From: Pseudomonas poae
GTDB taxonomy: Bacteria > Pseudomonadota > Gammaproteobacteria > Pseudomonadales > Pseudomonadaceae
Direction of reading: 5' to 3'
Assembly: GCA_004000515.1 (NCBI GenBank)
Contig: CP034537.1
Span: 2,170,001 to 2,234,000, forward strand
DNA: 64,000 bases
Part shown: one piece after another, positions 35,386 through 45,006 of the stretch
How the letters are laid out: each line of letters starts with the position of its first letter
Position numbering within the stretch: the first letter of the stretch is position 1
The notes under the pieces: model-generated
Seen by the model: only the letters and a program-made list of their open reading frames with translations
Databases searched by the model: none
What the model was told of the DNA's origin: nothing
Program-made: the position numbers and the translations under genes

Positions 35386-36906
35386 TTAGAAAAAGCCCAG
35401 CGGATTAATGTCGTAGCTCACCAACAAGTTTTTAGTCTGCTGGTAATGATCCAACATCATCTTGTGCGTCTCACGACCCACACCGGACTTCTTGTAACCA
35501 CCGAACGCGGCATGCGCCGGGTACAGGTGGTAGCAGTTAGTCCACACGCGGCCCGCCTTGATCGCCCGGCCCATGCGATAGGCACGGTTGATATCACGGG
35601 TCCACACGCCGGCACCCAGGCCGAACTCGGTGTCGTTGGCAATCGCCAGGGCTTCAGCTTCGTCCTTGAAGGTGGTGATGCTCACTACCGGGCCGAAGAT
35701 TTCTTCTTGGAACACGCGCATTTCGTTGGTGCCCTTGAGCAGGGTCGGCTGGATGTAATAACCGCCAGCCATGTCACCGGTGAGCTTCTCGACCTTGCCG
35801 CCGGTGAGCAGTTGCGCGCCTTCGCCTTTGGCGATTTCCAGGTAGGACAGGATCTTGTCGAATTGCTGCTCGGACGCCTGGGCGCCGACCATGGTGTCGG
35901 TGTCCAGCGGGTCGCCGCGTTTGATCGACTCGATCTTCTTCATCACCACTTTCATGAAGTCGTCGTAGATCGACTCTTCCACCAGGGCGCGGGAAGGGCA
36001 GGTGCACACTTCGCCCTGGTTGAAGAACGCCAGCACCAGGCCTTCGGCAGCTTTCTCGATAAAGGTCGGTTCGGCCTTCATGATGTCGGCGAAGAAGATG
36101 TTCGGCGACTTGCCACCCAACTCCACGGTGGACGGAATAATGTTCTCCGCCGCCGCGTGCATGATGTGCGAGCCCACTGGCGTTGAGCCGGTAAAGGCGA
36201 TCTTGGCGATACGCTTGCTGGTGGCCAGCGCTTCGCCGGCTTCTTTGCCGAAACCTTGCACCACGTTCAGCACGCCTGGTGGCAACAGGTCGCCGATGAC
36301 TTCCAGCAGCACGGTGATGCCCAGCGGGGTTTGTTCGGCGGGCTTTAGCACCACGCAGTTACCGGCGGCCAGGGCCGGTGCGAGTTTCCACGCAGCCATC
36401 AGAATCGGGAAGTTCCACGGAATGATCTGGCCGACCACACCCAGGGGTTCGTGGAAGTGATAGGACGCGGTGTGTTCGTTGATTTCGGCGCTGGTGCCTT
36501 CCTGGGCACGGATGCAGCCGGCGAAGTAGCGGAAGTGGTCGGCGGCCAGTGGGATGTCGGCGTTCAGGGTTTCACGCACGGCCTTGCCGTTGTCCCAGGT
36601 TTCGGTGATGGCCAGCAGTTCGAGGTTCTGTTCGATACGGTCGGCGATTTTCAGCAGGACCAGCGAGCGGTCCTGCGCCGAGGTCTTGCCCCAGGCGTCT
36701 GCGGCGGCGTGGGCGGCGTCCAGCGCCTTGTCGATGTCTTTGGCAGTGGAGCGCGGGAATTCGGCGATAGCCTTGCCGTTGACCGGCGAGGTGTTGGTGA
36801 AATAGTTGCCATCGACCGGCGCAACGAATTCGCCACCGATGTAGTTGCCGTATTTGGCCTTGAACGAAACGATGGCGCCTTCAGTACCGGGGTGTGCGTA
36901 ACGCAT
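35386..36906 (-). CDS. exaC: NAD-dependent acetaldehyde dehydrogenase
   Basis: 506 aa ALDH of the ExaC/AcoD type. It has [20 protein letters not shown] at the N-terminus, catalytic Glu in [13 protein letters not shown], catalytic Cys in [17 protein letters not shown], and the C-terminal [17 protein letters not shown]. It oxidises acetaldehyde (from ethanolamine or ethanol) to acetate. AGGAG lies 7-8 bases upstream. A sigma-54 promoter precedes it and a sigma-54 activator is divergent, so it is the regulated output of this locus. Confidence 0.93.
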   Translation of the reverse strand: MRYAHPGTEGAIVSFKAKYGNYIGGEFVAPVDGNYFTNTSPVNGKAIAEFPRSTAKDIDKALDAAHAAADAWGKTSAQDRSLVLLKIADRIEQNLELLAITETWDNGKAVRETLNADIPLAADHFRYFAGCIRAQEGTSAEINEHTASYHFHEPLGVVGQIIPWNFPILMAAWKLAPALAAGNCVVLKPAEQTPLGITVLLEVIGDLLPPGVLNVVQGFGKEAGEALATSKRIAKIAFTGSTPVGSHIMHAAAENIIPSTVELGGKSPNIFFADIMKAEPTFIEKAAEGLVLAFFNQGEVCTCPSRALVEESIYDDFMKVVMKKIESIKRGDPLDTDTMVGAQASEQQFDKILSYLEIAKGEGAQLLTGGKVEKLTGDMAGGYYIQPTLLKGTNEMRVFQEEIFGPVVSITTFKDEAEALAIANDTEFGLGAGVWTRDINRAYRMGRAIKAGRVWTNCYHLYPAHAAFGGYKKSGVGRETHKMMLDHYQQTKNLLVSYDINPLGFF

Positions 36907-36971
36907 GGTGGGTATCTCCTGGCTCTTATGTTTATTGGGAGTGCAGCGCGGCAAGCGCATATAAAGCGTAG

Positions 36972-36987
36972 AGCAAAGGTTGGGCCA
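36972..36987 (-). promoter_or_regulatory. Sigma-54 (-24/-12) promoter of exaC
   Basis: On the minus strand TGGCCCAACCTTTGCT matches TGGCACG-N4-TTGCW, with the required 10 bases between the GG and the GC. It ends 66 bases before the exaC ATG and lies next to the sigma-54 activator gene. Confidence 0.8.
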
Positions 36988-37050
36988 CTGCTTTGGGGCC
37001 CAGTGAAATCAAGGGGTTGGGCTTTGTTGCAAAGCGTTGCTGTGGCAGGT

Positions 37051-37071
37051 CTGACACAGGCGGTGTGACAG
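37051..37071. promoter_or_regulatory. Candidate enhancer site for the sigma-54 activator
   Basis: CTGACACA and TGTGACAG form an imperfect inverted repeat with a 5-base spacer, about 65 bases upstream of the -24 element. AcoR/ExaE-type activators bind similar TGTGACA-like arms. A weaker CTGTGAC arm lies about 25 bases further on. Confidence 0.5.
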
Positions 37072-37178
37072 TTTGTGCCATAAACGAGACAGCCTGTGAC
37101 CGGTGGGTCTGGCCGGGATTGCATCTGTCGGATGCCTGGGGGATGCTGGGGGTTCTCACGCAGGGAGAATAATAAGAA

Positions 37179-39086
37179 ATGCACAACGATCATTTCAGTC
37201 GCCATGCCCAGCAGGTCCTCACCGTGGCTCATGGTCGCGACCCATCGAGTGACCCATCTATCGCCCGCTCCTGGCTGCGTTGCCTGGAGGACTACCACCT
37301 CGACCCTGCGCAAACCATTGCCCCCACCGTGCTCGAGCATGGTCGTCTGCTAGAAAGCCGCGAGCGCCTGCAACAAGTGCTGCACATCGCCGGCAGCGAA
37401 ATGAACAGCCTGCACCAACAACTGTCCGGCGCAGGCCATGCGGTACTGCTCACCGATGCCCGTGGCGTGATCCTCAACTGTGTTACCGCGCCGTCCGAGC
37501 GCAGGATCTTCGAGCGCGCCGGGTTGTGGCTGGGCGCCGATTGGAGTGAGGCATGCGAGGGCACTAACGGCATCGGCACCTGCCTGGTGGAGCGCCAGTC
37601 CCTGACCATTCATCGCGATGAGCATTTTCGCGGGCGCCATACCGGGCTGACGTGTTCGGCGAGCCCGGTGTTCGACCCTCATGGCGACTTGCTGGCAGTG
37701 TTGGACGTGTCTTCGGCGCGCGAAGCGGTGTCGCGCCAGAGCCAGTTCCACACCATGGCACTGGTGAATCTGTCGGCGAAGATGATCGAAAGTTGCTACT
37801 TCTTGCGTCACTTTGAAAACCACTGGCTGCTGCGTTTTCACCTGCAGGCAGAGTCGGTGGGCCTGTTCAGCGAAGGCCTGCTGGCGTTCGATGGCGAAGG
37901 GCGTATTTGTGCGGTGAACCAGAGCGCGCTGAACCTGTTGGGGCAAATGCGTGGCGGTTTGCTCGGGCAGCCGGTGGAGGCGTTTTTCGAATGCTCGCTG
38001 GACCAATTGCTCGGCCGCGCCAGCGCCAATGCCACTGCCAGTTGGCCGCTGCGCACCCGTGATGGCCGCCAGCTGTTCGCCGCCTTGCGGGGCCAGGCGC
38101 GTAGCGTTCCCACCGCCATCGCCAAACCGGTTGCGGTGGAACGGCCGCGCCTGCCCGGCATCTGCTTGGGCGACCCGGCGCTGCAACAGGGGTTCAGCAA
38201 GGCGCTACGGGTATTCGAGCGCGATGTGCCGTTGCTGATCAACGGCGAAACCGGCTCCGGCAAAGAGGCGTTCGCCAAAGCCGTGCACCTGGCCAGCCAG
38301 CGCGCCGACAAGGCGTTCGTCGCGCTCAACTGCGCGGCCATCCCAGAGAGCTTGATTGAGAGTGAACTGTTCGGCTATCGCGGCGGCAGCTTCACCGGCG
38401 CCCGCAAGGAAGGCATGCAAGGCAAATTGCAGCAGGCCGACGGTGGCACCTTGTTCCTCGATGAAATCGGCGATATGCCCCTGGCCCTGCAAACCCGTCT
38501 ATTAAGGGTGTTGGAGGATCGCTTGGTCGTGCCCATCGGCGGTGAGCCCCAGGCGGTCAACGTCAGAATTATCAGCGCTACCCACCGCAATTTGCTGGAA
38601 CGCGTGCAGGACGGCAGCTTTCGCGAGGACCTGTACTACCGACTCAATGGCTTGGAAGTCGGATTGCCGCCCTTGCGCGAGCGCAGTGATAAATCCCAAT
38701 TGCTGGACTTTCTGCTGGCACAGGAGGCCAACGGCGAGACCGTCTCCCTTGATCCGGCGGCGCGTGGCGCACTGCTGGCATTTGCCTGGCCTGGGAATGT
38801 GCGCCAACTGCGCACGGTACTGCGCACGCTGGTGGCGTTGTGCGATGAAGGGCGTATAGCGTTGCACGATTTGCCCGCGCTGATCCGCCAGTCTCGGCCG
38901 GCAGCCAACAATGACGCCAAACCGCCGGAGTCGCCGCTGGACGATGCCGAGCGTTTGGCTCTGCTTGCGGTGCTGGAGCAACAACGCTGGCATATGAGCC
39001 ACACGGCGGAGCAGTTGGGCGTGAGCCGCAACACGCTGTACCGCAAGCTGCGCAGACACGGCATCGCACGTCACGCCTTCAGCTAA
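37179..39086 (+). CDS. Sigma-54-dependent activator (AcoR/EatR type)
   Basis: 635 aa. The N-terminal GAF/sensor part is about residues 1-200 (SEACEGTNGIGTCLVERQSL ... HTGLTCSASPVFDPHGDLLA), followed by a PAS-like segment near 230-280. The AAA+ domain has Walker A GETGSGKEAFAKAVH, the sigma-54 contact loop GYRGGSFTGARKEG (GSFTGA in place of GAFTGA), and Walker B GGTLFLDEIGDMP. The C-terminal Fis HTH is HMSHTAEQLGVSRNTLYRKL. It is divergent from exaC and most likely senses acetaldehyde or ethanolamine and drives exaC and the eut genes. Confidence 0.9.
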   Translation: MHNDHFSRHAQQVLTVAHGRDPSSDPSIARSWLRCLEDYHLDPAQTIAPTVLEHGRLLESRERLQQVLHIAGSEMNSLHQQLSGAGHAVLLTDARGVILNCVTAPSERRIFERAGLWLGADWSEACEGTNGIGTCLVERQSLTIHRDEHFRGRHTGLTCSASPVFDPHGDLLAVLDVSSAREAVSRQSQFHTMALVNLSAKMIESCYFLRHFENHWLLRFHLQAESVGLFSEGLLAFDGEGRICAVNQSALNLLGQMRGGLLGQPVEAFFECSLDQLLGRASANATASWPLRTRDGRQLFAALRGQARSVPTAIAKPVAVERPRLPGICLGDPALQQGFSKALRVFERDVPLLINGETGSGKEAFAKAVHLASQRADKAFVALNCAAIPESLIESELFGYRGGSFTGARKEGMQGKLQQADGGTLFLDEIGDMPLALQTRLLRVLEDRLVVPIGGEPQAVNVRIISATHRNLLERVQDGSFREDLYYRLNGLEVGLPPLRERSDKSQLLDFLLAQEANGETVSLDPAARGALLAFAWPGNVRQLRTVLRTLVALCDEGRIALHDLPALIRQSRPAANNDAKPPESPLDDAERLALLAVLEQQRWHMSHTAEQLGVSRNTLYRKLRRHGIARHAFS

Positions 39087-39142
39087 AGGGTGCGATTTTC
39101 GCCCCCTGCGCTAACCTGCCTCGATGTTTTACGAGGTCGACT

Positions 39143-40491
39143 ATGCACATTCATATTCTCGGTATTTGCGGCACGTTCATGGGCTCGATGGCGGTTTTGG
39201 CCAAAGAACTCGGTCACCATGTGACGGGCTCGGACGCCAACGTTTACCCGCCGATGAGCACGCAGCTCCAGGCTCAGGGCATTGAACTGACCCAGGGCTA
39301 CGACCCGTCGCAGTTCGACCCGGTCCCGGACCTGGTGGTGATCGGCAATGCCATGGTGCGTGGTAACCCCGCGGTCGAATACGTACTCAACAAAGGTTTG
39401 CCTTATGTGTCTGGCCCGCAATGGCTGGCGGACCATGTGCTGCAAGGCCGCTGGTGCTGGCGGTTGCCGGCACGCACGGCAAGACCACCACCAGCAGCAT
39501 GCTGGCCTGGGTGCTGGAACATGCCGGCATGAGCCCGGGCTTCCTGATTGGCGGTGTGCCGCAGAACTTCTCGGTCTCAGCGCGTCTGGGCGATACGCCG
39601 TTCTTTGTGATCGAGGCGGATGAGTACGACAGCGCCTTCTTCGACAAACGCTCCAAGTTCGTTCACTACCGCCCGCGTACGGCGATCCTGAACAATCTTG
39701 AATTCGATCACGCTGACATCTTCCCCGACTTGCCTGCCATTGAACGCCAGTTCCACCATTTGGTGCGCACCATTCCGAGCGAAGGCCTGGTCATTCACCC
39801 GACCACCGAGCCTGCCTTGCAACGCGTGATCGAGATGGGCTGCTGGACCCCGGTGCAAACCACCGGCACAGGCGGGCAGTGGCAGGTCAAGTTGCTCAGC
39901 GAAGACGGCTCCAAATTTGAAGTGCTGTTTGAGGGCGAAGCCCAAGGCATCGTCGATTGGGACATGACCGGCCAGCACAACGTTGCCAATGCCTTGGTCA
40001 CCCTGGCCGCCGCACGGCATGTGGGCGTGGTGCCGTCGATGGGCATTGCCGCGTTGAGCGCGTTCAAGAGTGTGAAGCGGCGCATGGAAAAGGTCGCCGA
40101 TGTGAACGGGATTACCATCTACGACGACTTTGCCCACCACCCAACCGCTATTGCTACTACGTTGGATGGGTTGCGCAAGCGCGTGGGCGATGCGCCGATC
40201 ATTGCGATTGTCGAGCCGCGTTCCAACTCCATGAAGCTCGGTGCCCACCGCGATGGCCTGCCGGAAAGTGTCAACGATGCCGATCATGTGGTCTGGTATG
40301 CGCCGGCCAACCTGGGCTGGGACCTGCCAGCGATTGCTGCGTTGTGCACTATTCCGTCCAAGGTCTGCGACTCTATCGACGGCATCATCGAACACGTCAA
40401 GCAACAGGCCAAGCCTGGCACCCACGTAGTCGTGATGAGCAACGGCGGCTTCGGCGGCCTGCACGGCAAACTGGCCGAGGCGCTGAAATGA
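39143..40491 (+). CDS. mpl: UDP-MurNAc:L-alanyl-gamma-D-glutamyl-meso-DAP ligase, one-base frameshift
   Basis: [20 protein letters not shown] starts the Mur ligase N-terminal domain. A missing C near 39451 breaks the frame just before the P-loop; corrected, DHVLQGR leads into [20 protein letters not shown]. Later come [20 protein letters not shown] and the C-terminal [19 protein letters not shown]. Mpl recycles murein tripeptide into cell-wall synthesis. Corrected length is about 449 aa. The stop overlaps the ubiX ATG. Confidence 0.92.
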
Positions 40492-41117
40492 GCGGCCCGG
40501 AGCGCATCACCCTGGCGATGACCGGCGCATCGGGTGCGCCTTATGGCCTGCGCCTGCTGGATTGCCTGGTGCGCGAAGAGCGCGAGGTGCACTTCCTGAT
40601 TTCCAAGGCCGCGCAGTTGGTGATGGCCACCGAGACCGACGTGGCGCTGCCCGCCAAAGTGCAGATGATGCAGGCGTTCCTCACTGAATACACCGGTGCG
40701 GCGGCAGGGCAGATCAAGGTTTACGGTAAAGAGGATTGGATGTCGCCGGTCGCCTCGGGCTCCGGCGCGCCGGCGGCGATGGTGGTGGTGCCGTGTTCTA
40801 CCGGCACCTTGTCGGCGATTGCTACAGGCGCCTGCAATAACCTGATCGAGCGTGCGGCCGACGTGACCTTGAAGGAGCGCCGCCAGCTGATCCTGGTACC
40901 GCGCGAAGCGCCGTATTCGAGCATTCACCTAGAGCACATGCTCAAGTTGTCGAACATGGGCGTGACGATCCTGCCGGCTTCGCCGGGGTTCTATCACCAG
41001 CCGCAGACCATCGATGACCTGGTGGACTTTGTGGTGGCGCGCATTCTCAACCTGCTCAATATCCCCCAGGACATGCTGCCGCGCTGGGGCGAGCACCATT
41101 TGAGCAGTGATGAATAA
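40488..41117 (+). CDS. ubiX: Flavin prenyltransferase
   Basis: 209 aa. It has the FMN-binding [40 protein letters not shown], and [20 protein letters not shown]. UbiX makes prenylated FMN for the UbiD decarboxylase of ubiquinone synthesis. It overlaps mpl by four bases, and a small lipoprotein gene starts within its last codons. Confidence 0.95.
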   Translation: MSGPERITLAMTGASGAPYGLRLLDCLVREEREVHFLISKAAQLVMATETDVALPAKVQMMQAFLTEYTGAAAGQIKVYGKEDWMSPVASGSGAPAAMVVVPCSTGTLSAIATGACNNLIERAADVTLKERRQLILVPREAPYSSIHLEHMLKLSNMGVTILPASPGFYHQPQTIDDLVDFVVARILNLLNIPQDMLPRWGEHHLSSDE

Positions 41118-41394
41118 AGTCCTGTTGATGCTGCTGGCGCTGCAACTGGCAGGTTGTGCCACTGCGCGTACGCTGGATGCGGCGCAGCCGGGCGCGCCGG
41201 TGGTGTACGCGGGTACCCGGCTGGATTTGTATGCGATAAATGGTGGCTGCTGCGCCAAGGACCGTTTTGGCGCCGAGGCCCCGAGTTATCCCCATGTGGA
41301 CCTGCCGGCCAGTGCATTGCTCGACACGCTGCTGTTGCCGTTGTCGGTGTTGACGGTGCTTGGGGTCGGGTTTAACGCGACGGGTGGGCTGTAG
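41110..41394 (+). CDS. YceK/YidQ-family small lipoprotein
   Basis: 94 aa. The signal peptide [20 protein letters not shown] contains a clear lipobox (LAGC). The mature part has [17 protein letters not shown] and [18 protein letters not shown], as in YceK/YidQ lipoproteins of unknown function. Asp is absent at +2 (Ala follows Cys), so outer-membrane sorting is expected. It overlaps the end of ubiX by 8 bases; a GTG one codon earlier is an alternative start. Confidence 0.8.
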   Translation: MNKVLLMLLALQLAGCATARTLDAAQPGAPVVYAGTRLDLYAINGGCCAKDRFGAEAPSYPHVDLPASALLDTLLLPLSVLTVLGVGFNATGGL

Positions 41395-41418
41395 CGACGG
41401 TGTTGTCTGGGCTGGCCT

Positions 41419-41494
41419 CATCGCAGGCAAGCCAGCTCCCACATTTGATCGGGTTCACACAGGTCAAATGTGGGAGCCGGGCTTGCCCGCGATG
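41419..41494. repeat. REP pair, CTGGCTTGCCTGC subtype
   Basis: ATCGCAGGCAAGCCAGCTCC + CACATTTGA is followed by its inverted copy TCAAATGTGGGAGCCGGGCT + TGCCCGCGAT. The right arm is a hybrid towards the CGGGCTTG subtype. It sits between two convergent genes. Confidence 0.85.
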
Positions 41495-41517
41495 GGGCCC
41501 TCTCGATCACTGAAAAT

Positions 41518-42159
41518 CTATTTGCCGAGCTTACGCAACTCGTCCGATTCCACCACCCGCACCCCATCTTGCTCTTCCAGCGCCAGGCGCCACATGGCTC
41601 GGGCCAGTTCGCACACTTCAATGCCACGGTACTTGCCGGGAATCAGTTTCGACAGTGGCCCGGCCAGTTGTTCGGCGAGGCGCGGTTCCAGCCGTTCGCC
41701 GAGCAGCAGGGAAGGTCGAACGATGGTCAGTTGCGGCCAGTCCTGAGCCTTGAGCGCCTGTTCCATTTCGCCTTTGACGCGGTTGTAGAAGATCGAGGAT
41801 TTCGGGTCGGCGCCAATCGCGCTGATCACGATCAGGTGGCGTGCGCCCATTTCGCGCGCGCGCTTGGCGAAGGCCACGACCATGTCCAGGTCGACGGCAC
41901 GGAACGCCGCTTCCGAGCCCGCTTGTTTGATGGTGGTCCCGAGGCAGCAGAAGGCGATATCCACTCGCCCACTCAGTTGCGGCAGGAACACTGCCGGGTC
42001 CCCCACCGGGTTTTCCAGGTGCGGGTGTTCGGCCAATGGCTTGCGGCTAGGCGCCAGTACGCGAGTCACCGTTGGTTCGTTGAGCAGGCGGTCGAGCAGG
42101 TGTTCGCCGGTCAGGCCGGTGGCGCCAGCGAGCAGGATGTGCTGCGGTGTCAGGTACAT
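41518..42159 (-). CDS. Atypical SDR / NAD(P)-binding oxidoreductase
   Basis: 213 aa. A Rossmann start [20 protein letters not shown] is followed by [40 protein letters not shown] and VKGEMEQAL (a YxxxK-like N-R-V-K). This is the family of small NAD(P)H-binding proteins near HTATIP2/YwnB, perhaps redox or quinone-linked. The catalytic role is unknown. It is separate from its neighbours. Confidence 0.8.
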   Translation of the reverse strand: MYLTPQHILLAGATGLTGEHLLDRLLNEPTVTRVLAPSRKPLAEHPHLENPVGDPAVFLPQLSGRVDIAFCCLGTTIKQAGSEAAFRAVDLDMVVAFAKRAREMGARHLIVISAIGADPKSSIFYNRVKGEMEQALKAQDWPQLTIVRPSLLLGERLEPRLAEQLAGPLSKLIPGKYRGIEVCELARAMWRLALEEQDGVRVVESDELRKLGK

Positions 42160-42188
42160 GGTGTTTCCCCCTTGTTACACGTTACAGC

Positions 42189-43907
42189 TTAGTTGCCTTT
42201 GGCTTCCTTGCTATTCATTGAGACGCTTTCGAGCGCCTTTCGTGCCTGCTGCTTGCGTAATAATTGCCAATGGGCGATCACACCCTTGGGGGCCCAGATT
42301 TGAGGCTCGGAGGCTTCGAAGTTGTCCGCCTGTTCGCGTTCGGCCACGTGCAGTTGCGCCAGTTTGAAGGCTTGCTGCAGGTCGTCGGTCTGGTTGAAGG
42401 CTTGGGCGAAGAGGGCGTCGCCGAAGTAGGTGAAGTCAGCTTCCTCGGAGCAACCGAAGGACACACGGTCAGCGCGGGAAGCGGTCATGATCAGGGTGTG
42501 TTCGTCCTTGAGCGCCGGGATAAAACCGCCAGAGTAGCAGGCGGAAATCACGATGATCTTGTCGCGGTTTTTCAGCGGCGCTAGCACGGCAGCCAGTTCG
42601 TCGGCGGGCAGGTCGGCCAGCTCCATGCGCGGCTGGTCCAGCACCAGTTCGTGTTCGTGGGTGCCGTGGCTGGTCATATAAATGAACACCAGGTCTTGCG
42701 GCCCGGTGCGCTCGGCGAGGGTTTGCACGGCGCGGCGCAGGCTTTCGCGAGTGGCCAGGGGGCGGTCGGCGATATGGTCGCGATGGTTGACCAGGCGAAT
42801 CTGTCCACGTGCGCCGAAGCGGGTGGCGAGCATGTTGCTGACGTAATCGGCTTCGCGCAGGAACACGCTTTGTTTGCCGTCGCCGGCCAATACCAGGGTG
42901 TACAGCTCCACGCCGGAAGTGGAGGGCGGCACTGCGGCGAGGGCGGCATCCAACAAGCGGCCCTGGGCCAGTATCCCGATTTCCAGTGGGTCTGGCAGCA
43001 GCTTGCCATCGGCGTCACGCACACGCATGCCGTTGACCCAGGTGCCGGCCTGCACGGTGCCGTCGGTGAGCACCAACGTGCCACGGCCCTGATAGCTGTC
43101 GCTGTCGAACCCGCCTATATAGAAGCTGCCGTCGGTAAGGTTCAGGCGGCCTTCGCCGGTAAAGCGCCAGTCGCTGAACTGGCCGACGTAATGGCTGCCG
43201 TCCACACCGATCAACTCGCCTTTGCCGCTAAGGGCACCTTCCTTGAACTGGCCGATCCACACGTCGCCGTCGGCGTTTTCATAACGGCCTTTGCCGTTGA
43301 GTTGGTTCTGTTTGAACTGGCCGACATAAATATCGCCGTCGGCACTGTTAAACGTGCCGTTGCCTTCCAGTTGGCCATCGACAAAGTGGCCGCTGAACTG
43401 GTTGCCGCTGTCGTCGTTGCGCTGGCCTTCGCCATTCGGCTTGCCGTGGGCGAATTGGCCCTGGTATTGACTACCATCGGCCAGTTCCAGGCGACCGAGG
43501 CCGGAATACTGATCGTCCTTGAACTCGCCGCGATAGGTCATCTGCCCCTCTTTGAGGGTGCCTTCGCCGTTGCGCCGACCGTTCTTGAAACCGCCCACAT
43601 AGTGGCTGCCCGCCGTGGTCAGGCTGCCTTGGCCATCGAACAGGCCCTGCTGGAACTGGCCTTTATAAACTTCGCCGTTGCTGCCATGCCATTCGCCCTG
43701 GCCGTGCCACTGGCCTTTGTCGAACTGGCCGGCGTACCAGCTGCCGTTGGGGTAGTCCACGCGACCCTGGCCTTGCAGCAAACCATTGACCACATCGCCC
43801 CGGTAACGGCCACCGTCGGGCAGGCGCGCATCGGGCGGCAACAGCGATTCGCCGTCTCCGCAAGCGGTGAGCAACAGGGCAAGGGCAAGGGGAGCGAGTG
43901 GGCGCAT
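42189..43907 (-). CDS. MORN-repeat lipoprotein with C-terminal caspase-like (C13) peptidase domain
   Basis: 572 aa. The lipoprotein signal is MRPLAPLALALLLTACGDGE (lipobox LTAC, Gly at +2). Residues about 30-310 hold about twelve MORN-type repeats of ~23 residues (pattern YxGQFxxGxxxGxGxxxxxDG). The C-terminal ~250 residues are a C13/caspase-hemoglobinase fold: catalytic His in FIYMTSHGTHEHEL, Cys in IIVISACYSGGF, and a TLIMTASRADRVSFG block. MORN repeats usually bind membranes or proteins, so it is probably an envelope-anchored protease with a binding platform. The start was chosen at the signal peptide. Confidence 0.88.
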   Translation of the reverse strand: MRPLAPLALALLLTACGDGESLLPPDARLPDGGRYRGDVVNGLLQGQGRVDYPNGSWYAGQFDKGQWHGQGEWHGSNGEVYKGQFQQGLFDGQGSLTTAGSHYVGGFKNGRRNGEGTLKEGQMTYRGEFKDDQYSGLGRLELADGSQYQGQFAHGKPNGEGQRNDDSGNQFSGHFVDGQLEGNGTFNSADGDIYVGQFKQNQLNGKGRYENADGDVWIGQFKEGALSGKGELIGVDGSHYVGQFSDWRFTGEGRLNLTDGSFYIGGFDSDSYQGRGTLVLTDGTVQAGTWVNGMRVRDADGKLLPDPLEIGILAQGRLLDAALAAVPPSTSGVELYTLVLAGDGKQSVFLREADYVSNMLATRFGARGQIRLVNHRDHIADRPLATRESLRRAVQTLAERTGPQDLVFIYMTSHGTHEHELVLDQPRMELADLPADELAAVLAPLKNRDKIIVISACYSGGFIPALKDEHTLIMTASRADRVSFGCSEEADFTYFGDALFAQAFNQTDDLQQAFKLAQLHVAEREQADNFEASEPQIWAPKGVIAHWQLLRKQQARKALESVSMNSKEAKGN

Positions 43908-44011
43908 AGCGGGATCCGGATAATTGAGCGCCGAGTATGCCGCAGCTGCGAGATTCATACATAAATTTACATACACTGTGGTGAGGTTTTAGCCCTCACC
44001 ACAGGGAAGGC

Positions 44012-44467
44012 TTACACGAAGCAGAGTGACAACGACTCGGCAATGTAGGCGGGTTTTTCCTGACCGTCGATTTCCAGGGTACACACGGCTTTGAGCAGCC
44101 ACTGCCCGGGTTTCTTCTCGGTGGCCTCGGTCAGGCTGACGTTCAGGCGTACCCTGGAGTCGACCTTCACCGGCTGGATAAAACGCACGCTGTCCAGGCC
44201 GTAGTTGACGGCCATCTTCAAGCCCTCGGGCATGATCAGGATGTCTTCAATCAGCTTGGGAATAAGTGACAGCGACAGAAACCCATGGGCGATGGTGCCG
44301 CCAAACGGGGTTTGCGCGGCCTTCACCGGGTCGACGTGGATGAACTGATGATCGCCAGTGGCTTCCGCGAACAGGTTGATGCGCGCCTGGTCGATGGTGA
44401 GCCAATCGGAACGTCCCAGTTCCTTGCCGACATAATCTTTGAGCTGCGCTACAGGTACATAGGGCAT
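44012..44467 (-). CDS. MaoC-family (R)-specific enoyl-CoA hydratase-like protein
   Basis: 151 aa hotdog protein from MPYVPVAQLKDYVGKELGRS. The hydratase motif is in ATGDHQFIHVDPVKAAQTPF followed by GGTIAHGFLSLSLIPKL (D-x5-H...H). It would hydrate a trans-2-enoyl-CoA, for example in beta-oxidation bypass or PHA supply. It stands alone, divergent from the cidA-like gene. Confidence 0.88.
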   Translation of the reverse strand: MPYVPVAQLKDYVGKELGRSDWLTIDQARINLFAEATGDHQFIHVDPVKAAQTPFGGTIAHGFLSLSLIPKLIEDILIMPEGLKMAVNYGLDSVRFIQPVKVDSRVRLNVSLTEATEKKPGQWLLKAVCTLEIDGQEKPAYIAESLSLCFV

Positions 44468-44652
44468 TGCGTCTCTCCTTGGTTCATCGGTTTGTCCCCT
44501 CTCTTGAAGGAGCGGTATTTTGTGGGCTACAGAGAACCAATGTAGATCATCATGGGCAACGGGCTCGGTCAACCCACCATGCTTTTGGCGAATGCCGGTG
44601 CATAGGGCGGGCATGCTTATAATGCCGACACGTTTAAAGGGGGAGAGAACGG

Positions 44653-45006
44653 ATGCTGTTACGCGGTCTGACATGGCTGGTGCTGTTCCAATTGATCGGC
44701 ACGGCGATCAACCATTTGCTGCTGCCGATATTGCCGGGGCCGATTATCGGGCTGCTGCTGATGCTCGGTTTCTTGATATGGAATGGCGAAGTCGGCGAGC
44801 CTCTGAGCCTGGCGGCTAGCAGCCTGTTGCGTTACTTGCCTTTGCTGCTGGTACCGCCTGCGGTGGGCGTAATGGTGTACGCCAAGGACATCGCTGCAGA
44901 CTTCTGGGCCATCGTCGGCGCGCTGGTGTTGTCGTTGGTGATTGCCATGGGCTTTGTCGGCGTGCTGATGCAGCAGATGGTCAAGCGCAAGGAGAAGGGT
45001 CAATGA
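44653..45006 (+). CDS. cidA: CidA/LrgA-family membrane protein
   Basis: 117 aa with four membrane segments. The signature is LILPILPGPIIGLLLMLGFL-like (LLLPILPGPIIGLLLMLGFL). Holin-like CidA/LrgA proteins act with CidB/LrgB in control of murein hydrolase activity, cell death or metabolite export. It overlaps cidB by four bases. Confidence 0.88.
   Translation: MLLRGLTWLVLFQLIGTAINHLLLPILPGPIIGLLLMLGFLIWNGEVGEPLSLAASSLLRYLPLLLVPPAVGVMVYAKDIAADFWAIVGALVLSLVIAMGFVGVLMQQMVKRKEKGQ

Noticed and set aside
42651..43964. 437-codon plus frame opposite the MORN protein
   Set aside because: The Ala/Val repeat pattern is only the reverse reading of the MORN repeats.
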